DNA of 64,000 nt from Meandrina meandrites (Eukaryota > Cnidaria > Anthozoa > Scleractinia > Meandrinidae): the NCBI GenBank assembly GCA_963693305.1, contig OY855904.1, forward strand, positions 32,018,242-32,082,241, given 5' to 3'. Numbering within the stretch: the stretch's first letter is position 1; each line of letters begins with the position of its first letter. The position numbers and the translations under genes are program-made. Below the pieces are notes generated by a model that searched no databases, was not told the DNA's origin, and worked only from the letters and a program-made list of their open reading frames with translations. This document shows, piece by piece, positions 33,032-43,600 of this stretch.

Positions 33032-34879
33032 GTTACAACGTACAAAAAGGTACAACTTCGAGTGACTATATTGCGAAACTTTTTTACGGTTCAGCCAAAC
33101 GAATACGGCATGAATTCAGGCGTTGTTCTAGCGGTGGCATGTCATTGAAAATAATACTTGTTTCAGCCGGAATATTCAGTTTCTATGAAGGTGACAAAGG
33201 TGCTCAAATGGAAAGCTTTTTCTCCACCGTTTCTGGTTGTGGTTTTTGTTTTGTTTTGTTTTTTGTTTCATTTGGTGTTTTGCAAATTCCTCGACGTCTG
33301 CATTAAGTTTCCGGCTCATATTAGGGTTTTCCAACAAAAATTGGATATTGACAAGAGAGAACTTTCATCATTTCTCCCCGTTTAATCAGTCTATCTGCCT
33401 CTGCCATTCTGTACGGTGTTATACGGGTAATAACCTTGGCGAATTGTAAACCCGAATCACCCAAGAAAAATTTCGCCTATTCTGTTTACATTTTTTTTTT
33501 CGATTTATTTCATTGTATAATAACATAGTCATTGAAAATGATAAACGTTTAATTTCTATAATTATTCTTAACCTGGAAAATGGTACTTCAGCTCAGTATA
33601 GGCTGCGGGTTATGCATGACGACCAATTAACACCCAGTCGGGCGTAAGAAATACAAATGACCGAGAGGTCCATGAGTAATTGGTCCAGAGCAAATGTATC
33701 TTACACGTGCAATGTACCACTGGTTTACAGAATGTGTAATTTTCAAGTTTAAAAAGAGAAAGGATCAAATGATAACTTGGTAAAAAATGTACACTAAAGA
33801 ACTTTTCGTAGGGCTCAGTAGTGATGAGGAATAAAAATGAAGAAAAAACTGACGGTTAAACTCTTTAAAAAATCATCAGGTTTATTCGCATCAATAGAAG
33901 TTTAAATATCAACGAAGAGGAAGGCATGCGCTTATTCAGAAGCAAATTGGATAATGCTTATAAAAAGCAATTATCTTAGCCGTTGGATGGAGACGAAAAA
34001 TTTGTAATAAGACCAATTAAATTCACTTTTCCAGTAGAAATAATTACAAACACTGTCGCTGAATTGAGCCATTAAAACAATCACACAAGGACATTAAAGA
34101 GAGAGGAGATATTAGTAATGCCACTGATAATATTAAAATTTGCCAATTAAAGTATTTACCAACGCTGTCAATGAAACAATCACACAAGGCAATTAAAGAA
34201 ATAAGATATATTTGTAATGTGGCAAATTAAACTGTGCCAGCAAAAGTAGTTGCATGGCAAAGCTGTTGCTTAGTTGCTTAAATGAGAAGCACTCCCCTGC
34301 AAAGGTTTCCTTTATTTGATAGATGGCACATTGCTATAACTAATGCAAATTAAAGAACGGGGGCATTTCTAAATAAAAAGTGCAAATTTCATTTGACGAA
34401 AAAGAAATTTCATAAGAGGTTTTTTTTTTGGAAACGGAAATCTGAAACAAATAGTTGCCCCCATCATATTTTGGTAACCAAATTGAGCTAGCGAATTAAT
34501 AATAATAAACGTGAACGGAAGACTGTTTGCTTTCTTTAATAGTATTTTTTAATGTGTAGTGTTTAGATCTTTTAATATGTATTTTATTTATCATAGTTTT
34601 TAAATTGTCAAACACTTTTATCATGAGCCTCTAGCTAGGGAGATTGCATCGGAGACCGCTTCTGTGTATTTGACACTAAATAAATTACCTTACCTTATCT
34701 GCATGTGCCCATAAAAGACATAACAAATTTGTTCTTCCCAATAAAAAGAGGTTATTGAAGTCATATTCAAAGAAGCGAGCACCCACGAAGTTTGTCATGC
34801 CAGATGGTGAATGTTTGTGATACGACATCCATTTTGTCAAGTGTTTTCTTGATCCTTATCGAGCATCAACCAATTGACC
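33032..34879. other. gene-poor stretch upstream of second GPCR
   Basis: No coding region is supported. Between about 33985 and 34260, two to three degenerate units of roughly 100 bases (AACAATCACACAAGG followed by ATTAAAGA) are in tandem. The 3' part should hold the promoter of the receptor gene. Confidence 0.45.
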
Positions 34880-35734
34880 ATGGATTTTAATTCGGTACTC
34901 TCCATCGCAAATGCAGTTTTCAATGTTCCACTTTGCATCATAACCATTGTCGGTAACACGCTGGTTCTTGTCTCAATTGCACGAACTCCATCGCTGATCT
35001 CTCCATCAAATATTCTGTTGGTTGGCCTCGCCTTCACTGACTTGTGTGTTGGTCTGATTGTTCAACCACTCTACATCACTTTGAAGTTCGCACAGTACAC
35101 AAATACAGGACTAAACCTTGGAATATTAACAATTGTGCATGCCTTTTTTGGAAGCCTTCTGTGTGCCGTCTCTCTTTCCAACGTGACGCTTCTTAGTATT
35201 GACAGGTTTTTGGCCCTTCATCTTCACCTCAGATACAAGGAACTTGGTACTGTCAAACGAACAGTACGTCTCCTTGGAATTATTTGGCTGGGAATTGCAG
35301 CTTTAGTCCCTATGATTGGACTGGGACTGAATAAATCAGATTCCAACGCCGTTCTTTCTGCAGTGGCTAGTATAACTATTATTGCCAATGCAATGCTTTA
35401 TTACGGAATTTATCGTATAGTCCGACGTCACCAAATACAAATTCACAGTCAGCTGCAAGTGCAGTCCACCGGATCCGCAAACTTCAGTCGCTTGAAAAAA
35501 TCCTTCATTAACACGTTTTTTGTGTATCTCCTTTTTGCAATTTGTTACCTACCCCATGTTGTAATGTGTGCTTTTCGATCACGCATTCCTTTGACGACCT
35601 TTGAGATTTCTTGGACTTTTGTTTACGTTAATTCCTTCATTAATCCGGTGCTGTTCGCTTGGAGAGTTCATGGAGTTCAGGAAGCCATAAGCAGTACCGT
35701 ACAAAAAGCAAAACAGCTACTGTTATGCCGATAG
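34880..35734 (+). CDS. rhodopsin-like (class A) GPCR, intronless, paralogue of 3412-4383
   Basis: The ATG at 34880 is in an ideal context (ACCATGG) and opens 284 codons. Landmarks are N26 (VGNTLV) in TM1, D54 (FTDL) in TM2, D108-R109-F110 in the DRY position (IDRFLALHLHLRYKEL), W126 in TM4, CYLP (P215) in TM6, and NPVLF (N255-F259) in TM7. As in the first receptor, the second extracellular loop is short and cysteine-free, TM5 has no conserved proline, and the TM3 end reads LALHLHLRYKEL. The two therefore come from one expanded family, close to the MECA group. Unlike the first, it keeps the Arg of DRY, but the final Tyr of NPxxY is Phe. The C-terminal tail is short and ends LLLCR, where the cysteine could be palmitoylated. 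The ligand is unknown. Confidence 0.88.
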   Translation: MDFNSVLSIANAVFNVPLCIITIVGNTLVLVSIARTPSLISPSNILLVGLAFTDLCVGLIVQPLYITLKFAQYTNTGLNLGILTIVHAFFGSLLCAVSLSNVTLLSIDRFLALHLHLRYKELGTVKRTVRLLGIIWLGIAALVPMIGLGLNKSDSNAVLSAVASITIIANAMLYYGIYRIVRRHQIQIHSQLQVQSTGSANFSRLKKSFINTFFVYLLFAICYLPHVVMCAFRSRIPLTTFEISWTFVYVNSFINPVLFAWRVHGVQEAISSTVQKAKQLLLCR

Positions 35735-36027
35735 CAACAACTTAACGGTACGTTTATTAAAACGTATAACTCTTAGACAGGCCTCGAACATTACTGTCAG
35801 TGGAACGTCAATCCGCTCGCTAAGCGGTGATCCGAGGTACCAACTAGGAAATTCTCTCTTCCTCCGAAGAATTTGGACTTATTTTTTTCTCTAGCCAAGA
35901 GATTCTACTATGTGCTACAAACTAGCCTATGACCCGGCTAATGAACCTGACTAAATGCCCTAAGTTTGTCCACTGATCGAGTATACAACACAAAACACCG
36001 GTATTGGAACTTAAATAGTTTTCATTT

Positions 36028-36057
36028 GTTTGTCAGCATTTTTAAATGCTGACAAAC
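36028..36057. repeat. perfect 14-base hairpin
   Basis: GTTTGTCAGCATTT, TT, then its exact reverse complement. It lies just before a direct repeat (36058-36155). Confidence 0.8.
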
Positions 36058-36155
36058 GTGAGGAGAAAGATAATTTTAAATTCGAATTGTCCATAACATA
36101 AGCTGAACGCGAGGAGAAAGATAATTTAAATGAGAATTAACCATAACATAAGCTT
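36058..36155. repeat. tandem duplication of about 48 bases
   Basis: GAGGAGAAAGATAATTT ... CCATAACATAAGCT occurs twice in a row with a few differences. Confidence 0.75.
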
Positions 36156-36239
36156 TTATGAAGATCTTAGCCAAGGTCAGTGAGGATACGGAACCATGAC
36201 TACTATATAATAAGCTACTGTTTTAGTTAAACCGCCCAG

Positions 36240-36284
36240 ATGAAGTGAAGTGAAGTGAAGTGAAGTGAAGTGAAGTGAAGTGAA
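36240..36284. repeat. (GTGAA)n microsatellite
   Basis: About nine perfect five-base units. Confidence 0.9.
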
Positions 36285-38860
36285 AAAAACGCACGTGGAC
36301 TCCGTTTGCTCTGGTATGGACAACCGCCTATGATCACAGGATCTACACAAGGCAATCCATACTTAACAACTAAGAAACAAACAAATTTGGCTTCTCAGCA
36401 GACCTCAACACTACCTTGGATTATAATTATTGTATGGCTCAGTTATTATCGCTATCATTGGTTTTCATATTGCTCGTTTTCAGAATACCTCATAACCAAT
36501 TTTATGCGAGCCGAAGCAAAAATCTAATCATGCTAATAGGTCTTCGCGAGGTTTTGAGTGAGTGATGGGACTTAGGGCATTGGTCTTTCATCTGAAGGAT
36601 TTTTGCACCGTGCTGGTTAATGCGTATTAGATAGAGTTTTCCCGTTGTTGATTTTCAGTGCTTTAGAGCAATCTTACATTTATTCTGTCGCATCGCTCAG
36701 TTTATTCGCACGAAAGCACTAGATGTTTAACAATGCAGGTATAGTTTTTAGAAAAAAGCAACATGCGCAATTAAGTTTTTTATTGAGCATTTTTAATGAG
36801 GGTAATTGTCTAACAGTGGGAAGTGAGATTGATTGAAGGTGAAGTTGGATGGTTGAAAACACTAGATTTCGGTTCCAAAGGTTTGGGATTTGAAGTTTGA
36901 GAAACTCGAATAGCGTTCTTAGGAGAGCATTGAATACTGAAGAAAAAGTACTTGTTATCTCAATATTAACTCGCACAAGACTTACGACTTTAACTCTCGA
37001 TCGAGTTTTTTGACTGAGACAGTTGATGTTATCACTCAGTAAGGGAATTTTCATCATTTAGAACTAAAGCATCGCGATATTATTGTATTTTATAATCATA
37101 TGTTGCTTGGATTATTCAAATTTTCAGTATGAACAAAGGATATACACTTGCGCTGAAAGGGATGAACTGCAAAGCAGGACGTTGTGTATGAGCAATTTCT
37201 TTCTTTCACTGAAGTTTAAAAGCTATTTCTCCCGTCGGATAGAATATCTAATCTACGCAAAGTCTGTAAGATCTGACTCTTAATTTCATGTCTGGAAACC
37301 CGACTTAAGTGTAAACACCGTACAAGTACAGGGAAGTTTCAGTCTTTTTTATAAGAGCCTTTTTAATTACTAGTGGTACCTATCGGTAGAAGTGCCAACG
37401 AGTACAACAAGAGAGAAGGGTTGTGAGGATAATAAATTTATTGTAAATGTTTGACTAAAAGTACACTTTATGATGTGGGTGTGATCAATGTACATTGCAT
37501 GTATTCGTTGCGGAATGTTTATGGAATAAACTGATGCGATTTGGTGAAGGCCTAACGAAGGAGTTCTAAAATGATACTAAAGTAGTGAGAAACCTTGTGA
37601 AATCCATGTAATTTGAGGGTTGCAAGCCGTTGCAGTTCTATGCCGCTATTTTGGAAAGGTGTCAGCTGTTTTTAAGTCCAATAGACCTTAAATCAAAGTG
37701 GCTGTGAGCCACTGAAACTCGGAAAATATATAGCCTTTTTTTACTTCATATATAGTAGCACAAATAAAGGCTGCATTTTACCCAACCCCCTACCCGCTTC
37801 ACAAGACTAATTTATTACTAAATTTAATATTAAAGACTCTCTGTCGACTGCGAGTGTTTGTTATTGTTTTGATTCTGGCGCTGAAGAAAATCGTTCGAAA
37901 ATCAAAAAGATTTAGGGCATTCGCGGCCTAAAATAAAATATACCGGTAGAAACAGGTATAAAATGTTTACTTTCGAGGTCATCCAGCTAAGAAATACTTT
38001 ATTTTGAAATTATGACCTCGCGTCGTGGGGGCGCAAGCTACAATTACAATTACAAGCTCCTGTCGCCATACGCGTCATTGGTCGTCATTTGAAACAACTC
38101 CATAAAATAAATTTCCTTTTTATTTGCTTTTAGAAGCACATATACAGAGTATATATATACAGTACTTAGTGCTCTTAAAATACAAGATGTAGAACTAGAG
38201 CAATGAACATTTCGTGGCGATTTCCATACCGGGGTTTGGAATTCCTGCGGAGATTGTTTCGATAAGCGGTCACGTACAGATTCTAAATGCTTTCAGTTCG
38301 ATCTTTTTTCACTCCGAAAGATTGCCATTACTAGCGAGTAGGGGAAAAATGAAGCAAAGAACGCACTTTTCATCGAAATAAAAATGTCAAATAATCTCAA
38401 TAAAGCTTACTTGGTACTGGAAGAATCTACTGGCAATGCGAAGGGAAATAATTCTGCAGCGATTCAGTGTCACTCAGCTCAATACTGCAACAAACGTGAG
38501 CAGTTTTCACTTTGCCTGTATCCGAGGTCATCTTCTTTGTTTCTCCATTGATTCTGGGCAGATTTTCTTGAATAAATCTTTTCGGAAGAGCCTCTCGTTA
38601 CAGTCTAGGCCTTACGCAGGCGATTCTTGGCACCCGCCATGCATGGCTAAAAGCAGATCGCGTACCGGCCGTTGTTTAGCTTCTCACACATGTGAGTTTG
38701 CGGATCACGTATCGACGCCATGAATCATGCATCGTGCACGTGCTGAACAAATAAGTAGCGCGCTGATTGGCCAAAACTATGACAAATTGTGCACGTGCTG
38801 AACAGTTTCTGCTCAACAGATTGGCTAAAAACATCAGACATTGTGTCGTCACGATCTACC
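36285..38860. other. gene-poor stretch
   Basis: No coding region is supported. A minus-strand ATG (MASIRDPQTHMCEKLNNG) near 38721 opens 24 codons with GC-rich surroundings and could be a first exon, but no partner exon was found. A short TATATATA-type run is near 38148. Confidence 0.4.
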
Positions 38861-38925
38861 TTACATTACATTACATTACATTACATTACATTACATTACA
38901 TTACATTACATTACATTACTTACAT
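38861..38925. repeat. (TTACA)n microsatellite
   Basis: About 12 units of TTACA, open in all forward frames, which explains the overlapping short frames there. Confidence 0.9.
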
Positions 38926-39002
38926 TTCTACATTTTGGAGCGTTTGTGAGATTTTTTCCGCACATACAAATCTTCTCACGGCTCTATAATCTGCCGCCTC
39001 GT

Positions 39003-39034
39003 CAGGCCTTCTGGTCTTCCAGAAGGCCTGACTC
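39003..39034. repeat. perfect hairpin GTCAGGCCTTCTGG
   Basis: Fourteen-base arms around TCTT. A stable stem if transcribed; no histone-type 3' stem-loop match and no neighbouring histone gene. Confidence 0.75.
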
Positions 39035-39039
39035 GTTGG

Positions 39040-39609
39040 CAATAAGAGCGTTGAGGCTGAGATTTATCAAAATTTTAAAAACATGCCAACAATATGCCCC
39101 AGGCTGAGAGTCAGAGAACACCTTTAATTTCTTGCAAAATGAGCACTATAAAAATAAATTATGGTCTTGCATAACTCGATGCTTAAAAGGAAATGCCTTA
39201 ACATTAGCCTTGTTGTTTTCTTATTGCATGATATACTATATATAATTATTGTAGAACATCTCAGTTTGTAGCCCAACTTAGACTTAAACTAAAAAAACGT
39301 CTTAAGAACATTTTCAGCATCAAATCGTAAAAACAAACAAGAACGCGCGACCTCAGCCCCAAAATTAGACGTTCCTATGTAAAAAAAAGAGTGTAAAAGA
39401 CCCTTCAAATAAAATATTGTCAATAATTTGTTTTCGTCTGTCCAATTATTGCATCATAATATCGTCAAAGTCGCTGTGGATCCACAAGACAAAGCCGAGA
39501 GGAGCCGCAGGTGCAGACACCGGCACATCTCAGTTGCAATAGTAAGTGTCAGCCTTCAGTTTCTTCCGAACCATCCTGTTAAACGTAATGCTGAGTTTCG
39601 CCGAGACTC
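39040..39609. other. gene-poor stretch
   Basis: Nothing beyond AT-rich sequence and short frames is seen. Confidence 0.4.
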
Positions 39610-39614
39610 TTTAT

Positions 39615-39710
39615 GCATTTAGTTCCAGGAATTTCCATTGCCGATGGCATCAACACAGCCGATAAGTAATTAACAGAGCAGGCACCGTCTGCTTTGCATT
39701 CAGAGATATC
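39615..39710 (-). pseudogene. decayed second thyroglobulin type-1 domain
   Basis: On the minus strand, ECKADGACSVNY, GCVDAIGNG and EIPGTKC follow each other within 90 bases in shifted frames. They mirror [26 protein letters not shown] and KC of the intact domain at 41051-41245. At least two indels separate them. It lies just past the repeat exon, so the ancestral protein may have had a Tg1 domain on both sides of the repeats, or an exon was copied. Confidence 0.45.
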
Positions 39711-39744
39711 GATATGAATGTCTGTGACTAATAGTCTTCTGTCC

Positions 39745-40620
39745 TGTATTGGTACAGTGGGCTGTGTCAGTACAGTGGATTTAATTTGTACAGTGGGCGG
39801 TGCTAACACACTGAGTGTACTATGTTGGTAATGTAGACTGTGTTGGAACAGTAAATTTGTTTTGTACATTGTGCGGTGCCGGTACAATGGTTGTATTGGT
39901 GCAGTGGAATGTGTTAGCACAGCGGGCTGTGCTGGAACAGGGGGTCGTGTTGGTACAGTGGGCTGTCTTAACACATTGGGCTGTGTTGGTGCAACAGGTT
40001 GTGTCAGTAGAGCAGGCGGTGCTGGTACAGTAGACTGTGTTGGCACACTGGCCTGTGTTAGTACAGTTTGTTCTGTTTGTGCAGTAGGCTCTGTTGTTGC
40101 AACGGGCTGTGTTGGTACATTGGGTTCTGTTTGTAGTGTTGGCTTTGTTGGTGCAGTGGGCTGTAGTGGTACAGACGGTAGTGTTAGTACACTGGACTGT
40201 GTTAGTACATTGGGTTCTGTTTATACAGTGCACTGTCTTGGTACAGTAGGTTATGTTAGTACAGTGGGCTGTGTTGGCGCAGCGGTCTGTGTTGGCGCAG
40301 CGGGCCATGCTGGTACAGTGGGCAGTACTTGTACATTGGGTTGTGTTGGCACAGTTGGATATGTTAGTATGGTGCGCTGTGTTGGTACAGTAGATTGTGC
40401 TCCTACAATGATTTTTCCTGGTACAATGGTCGTTTGTGGTGCATTGAGTGGTGTTGGAACAATGGGTTCCGTTGGTACAGTTGGGGCTGCCGTGGGTTGT
40501 GTTGCTAAAGGTGACGGTATGTGTACAGTGGGTTCTGTTGGAACAGTGGACTGTGTTGGCACGGTGTGTGGTGTTCATTTTCCCTGAACAGTGACCACCA
40601 TTGGTACAGCGCGTGATGCT
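39745..40620. repeat. 18-base minisatellite (coding array)
   Basis: Degenerate units near GTGGGCTGTGTTGGTACA on the plus strand. Because 18 is a multiple of three and the unit has no stop in several frames, long open frames also appear on the plus strand and in other minus frames; those are shadows. Confidence 0.85.
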
Positions 40621-40637
40621 GGCAGAGTAGCTTGATC
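39820..40637 (-). CDS. Tg1/CTNT gene exon 4: Cys-Thr-Asn-Thr hexapeptide repeat
   Basis: After the acceptor TTAATTCTTCAG, the phase set by exon 3 leads straight into about 40 units of roughly H-C-T-N-T-A (for example HCTNTTQCTNTAHC is the typical pattern). Nearly every unit keeps Cys at spacing 6, while the other positions vary. Many N-x-T/S sites (NTT, NRT, NGT, NIS) could be glycosylated. The last 25 residues switch to a VPTQ-type repeat after an internal frame change, then a TAG ends the protein at 39820. Cys at every sixth position could form a disulfide ladder in a beta-solenoid; this is inference. Confidence 0.6.
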
Positions 40638-43600
40638 CTGAAGAATTAATGAAAATTTGTCAAGATATAACTTAATTGTTTAGAAGGAGTTTATTTTCTC
40701 AAAGAAAATAGGTTGAGTTTTTCTTAGCTCCTTAGTTTGTACTTCCTCAAGCTCGTTTTCGATTAGTGCATTCAAAACATGGGTATTCAATTTGTCCTAC
40801 ATTCTGATATTTCACGCCTGACTTCAGACCCCATTTAGAACTTGGCAGCTCAGGAACTGCTCTTTAATACTAGTAAGGAAATTGTCGATAGGCTTTAGGA
40901 GCGGAAGTGATATTTTTACTCCAAAGTCTTAGCTTGTCCATATATAAACAAGTATAGATAATAAATGCAAAGATACACAAGCTTTGCTATTGGCGATGCT
41001 CCATGTTTCTGAGCAGGTCACCCCTAGCAGATTATAGCGAAATGGATCACCTTTAGAACTGCACTTTAGTTCAGCACGCCCTGGTGGAGAATGTGTACCA
41101 GGAATTTTCCCGCCATTTTCATTCACACACCAGCAGTAACCAGTGGCGCGCTCACACTGCTTAGGCACAAAACTACCATCTGCTTGGCATTGTGGGATAT
41201 AAGTGCCTGGCATGCCATTTCCAGGTTTCTCGCATTTGGTTTTAGCTGTTGACAAACAGATGAATCATAAGTTTGCATTAAAGCGAGTAGAACACTAAGA
41301 CTGAGGTAAACCATTAATGAAAATAAAATGGAAGTATATTAATGATCTCCTCTAGGCAGGCGGATTAATTTACAGGAATTTTGCAGAAGAGGGCAAAGTG
41401 CCTGCCAGTGTTTCAGAAATAATCTTATAATAACAGGGTACGGTAACGAAAAGCAGCTAAAATTCTTTCATGTTGCCCTACCGTCCAACTTTCTTGGACT
41501 ACGAGATTTGAAAACACTCAAAGTTCTCGATGTTCGGCCTTGTAAGATAAACATTTTGCAGTTTCTTAAACTAACGTTTAGTTTTTACCCTTCTCCTTCA
41601 TAACAATACATTAAGGGCTGGGTGGATGATTAGGTAGGCAGGAAGGTTGACAGGTTGCTAGGTGGGGAGGAAGGTAGGCAGGTGAGTAGGTAGGTTGGTA
41701 GGTAGGCAGGTAGGCAGTTAGGTAGGTAGGTAGGCAGGCAGGCAGGCAGGCAGGTAGGTAGGTAGGTAGGTAGGTAGGTAGGTAGGTAGGTAGGTAGGTA
41801 GGTAGGTAGGTAGGTAGGTAGGTAGGTAGGTAGGTAGGTAGGTAGGTAGGTAGGCAATAAAAGTATGATAGAAAATTCCCTTACGTGTCTTCTTTAGATG
41901 AGAAAGCGAAACCTTTGACTGTATCTGAAAGAAATAAGTGGAAAGAAAGAGGTTAAACCTAAAAATTAAAGAAGGCTGAATTCAGCGGAAACGTAAAGTA
42001 TACCTCTTCAACCCATAGTCTAGTCAGGAGTTTGCAGGTTATACGATTCCTACCACACCTCGCATTAGATTGGAAGATGAACTTTGATATATTCGCGGGA
42101 ACACAAATTTGGTAAATTTTTAACCGAAACCTAACGCGGGCAAACAGGATTGCTGCAAAAACAATTGCGTCAACATTACGTCATGAGGCTAACCCTCGTT
42201 GCGTAGCAACTTTTGCTCTCATTCCTCCCGGTTGCATATTGTAAAGAAAAGCAGCTTCTCGCATCTTGTTTCGCCAAATGATGATCGACGAGTATTAGTG
42301 TTCTAAATTAATTGAAAAATGTTATTGTCCCGCTCTAAAATTGAAATCAACATTAAGGTGGCTCGACTGGGTTTTTTAGGGGCAACACCGCTCAAGTTTG
42401 AGAACTAACCAGACTGTCATTAACAATGCCATCGAAAAACGATCACCACAGCTGAATTAGGTAAAGATGAAAATTTGTTATGACCAGTGTTATTTTGACA
42501 TCGGAGTTGTCATAGCAACGTAATGACGTCATCACATTTATCAATTTCGTTCGTATTGCTGGGCACCAGGAGATTTTTTCGGAAATCGCTCAAGGGAGCA
42601 TGTACCTCCTATACCTGCCTCAATGTTGGCAAAGTTTGAACAAATTCTGTGAGAGCGTTATCGAAATTTTTGGGGATGAAGTTTCGAGGGTCATAAATAC
42701 AGCAAAAAACATACTATTGAGATAATAGGGTAATATCTGAAGAACACGACGCGCTTCGGGAATGCAGTTTCATCTCATAGTAGTTTGATGCCATTTAAAA
42801 TTGTGTATACAAAAATTATGGGGATCGCCACGACCGATTGCGAAAAAAACGGATTTGATGAGCGTGCATTCAGGTGCTCTTGTTGCCACTTTTGTAAATA
42901 ATTTGGTCTACACCTACAAATGTGATAATTATTTGGAAACCGCTCGATGAATTTTTTTAAAAACTTGTCAATCTCGAGGTTTTTCATCAGTTTATATGGC
43001 CTGCAAGTTTCAAGGTCATTGAAAACACGTAAGGCAATAAAATCGGGGCTCCAATGTACTACTTTTTTCTCCCAGATTTTGTGTTTACAAGTGAGTGTCC
43101 TCATTATTCACGGGCATTGTATTCAACTTTCATTTTCACGTGCACAACTCAGCAAAAAATTCATTTGCATTTTATCAGTGAGATTAGACTTTTTTCCTGA
43201 TCTGTTGTTCTACACAAAAATAGCTTTTCGTTTCCTGGAGAAAGAGACCCTCGGCATTGCTGTATTACAGTCTAATGGCGTAACAAATATTATTACAGTT
43301 TTCAAGTCATATCAGCATGTTTCTGAACATTTTTAGAAAGCAATTGAGCGTTCTGTTTAATGCAAATGAATGTTTTGCTGAGTTGTGCACGTGGACATGA
43401 AAGTAGAAAACAATACACGTGAATAATGAGGACACTCACTTGTAAACACAAAATCTGCGAGAGAAAAGTAGTACATTGGAGCCCCGATTTTATTGTCTTA
43501 AATGTTTTCAATGACCTTGAAACTTGCAGGCCATATAAACTGATGACAAACCTCGAGATTGACAAGTTTTTAAAAAAATTCATCGAGCGGTTTCCAAATA

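Noticed and set aside
38841..39107. LHYITLHYIT-type ORFs
   Set aside because: Translation of the TTACA microsatellite.
39862..40587. 241-codon plus-strand ORF rich in Gly, Val and Cys
   Set aside because: It is a shadow of the 18-base minisatellite. The splice-supported frame is on the minus strand.
41123..41314. ATG-led frame with a signal-like start ([19 protein letters not shown])
   Set aside because: It is out of frame with the Tg1 domain (offset of 71 bases) and overlaps the intron 2 acceptor. Exon 1 at 45622-45708 fits by phase.
41630..41857. LPTY-type repeated frame
   Set aside because: Pure GGTA microsatellite, open in every frame, and located in an intron.
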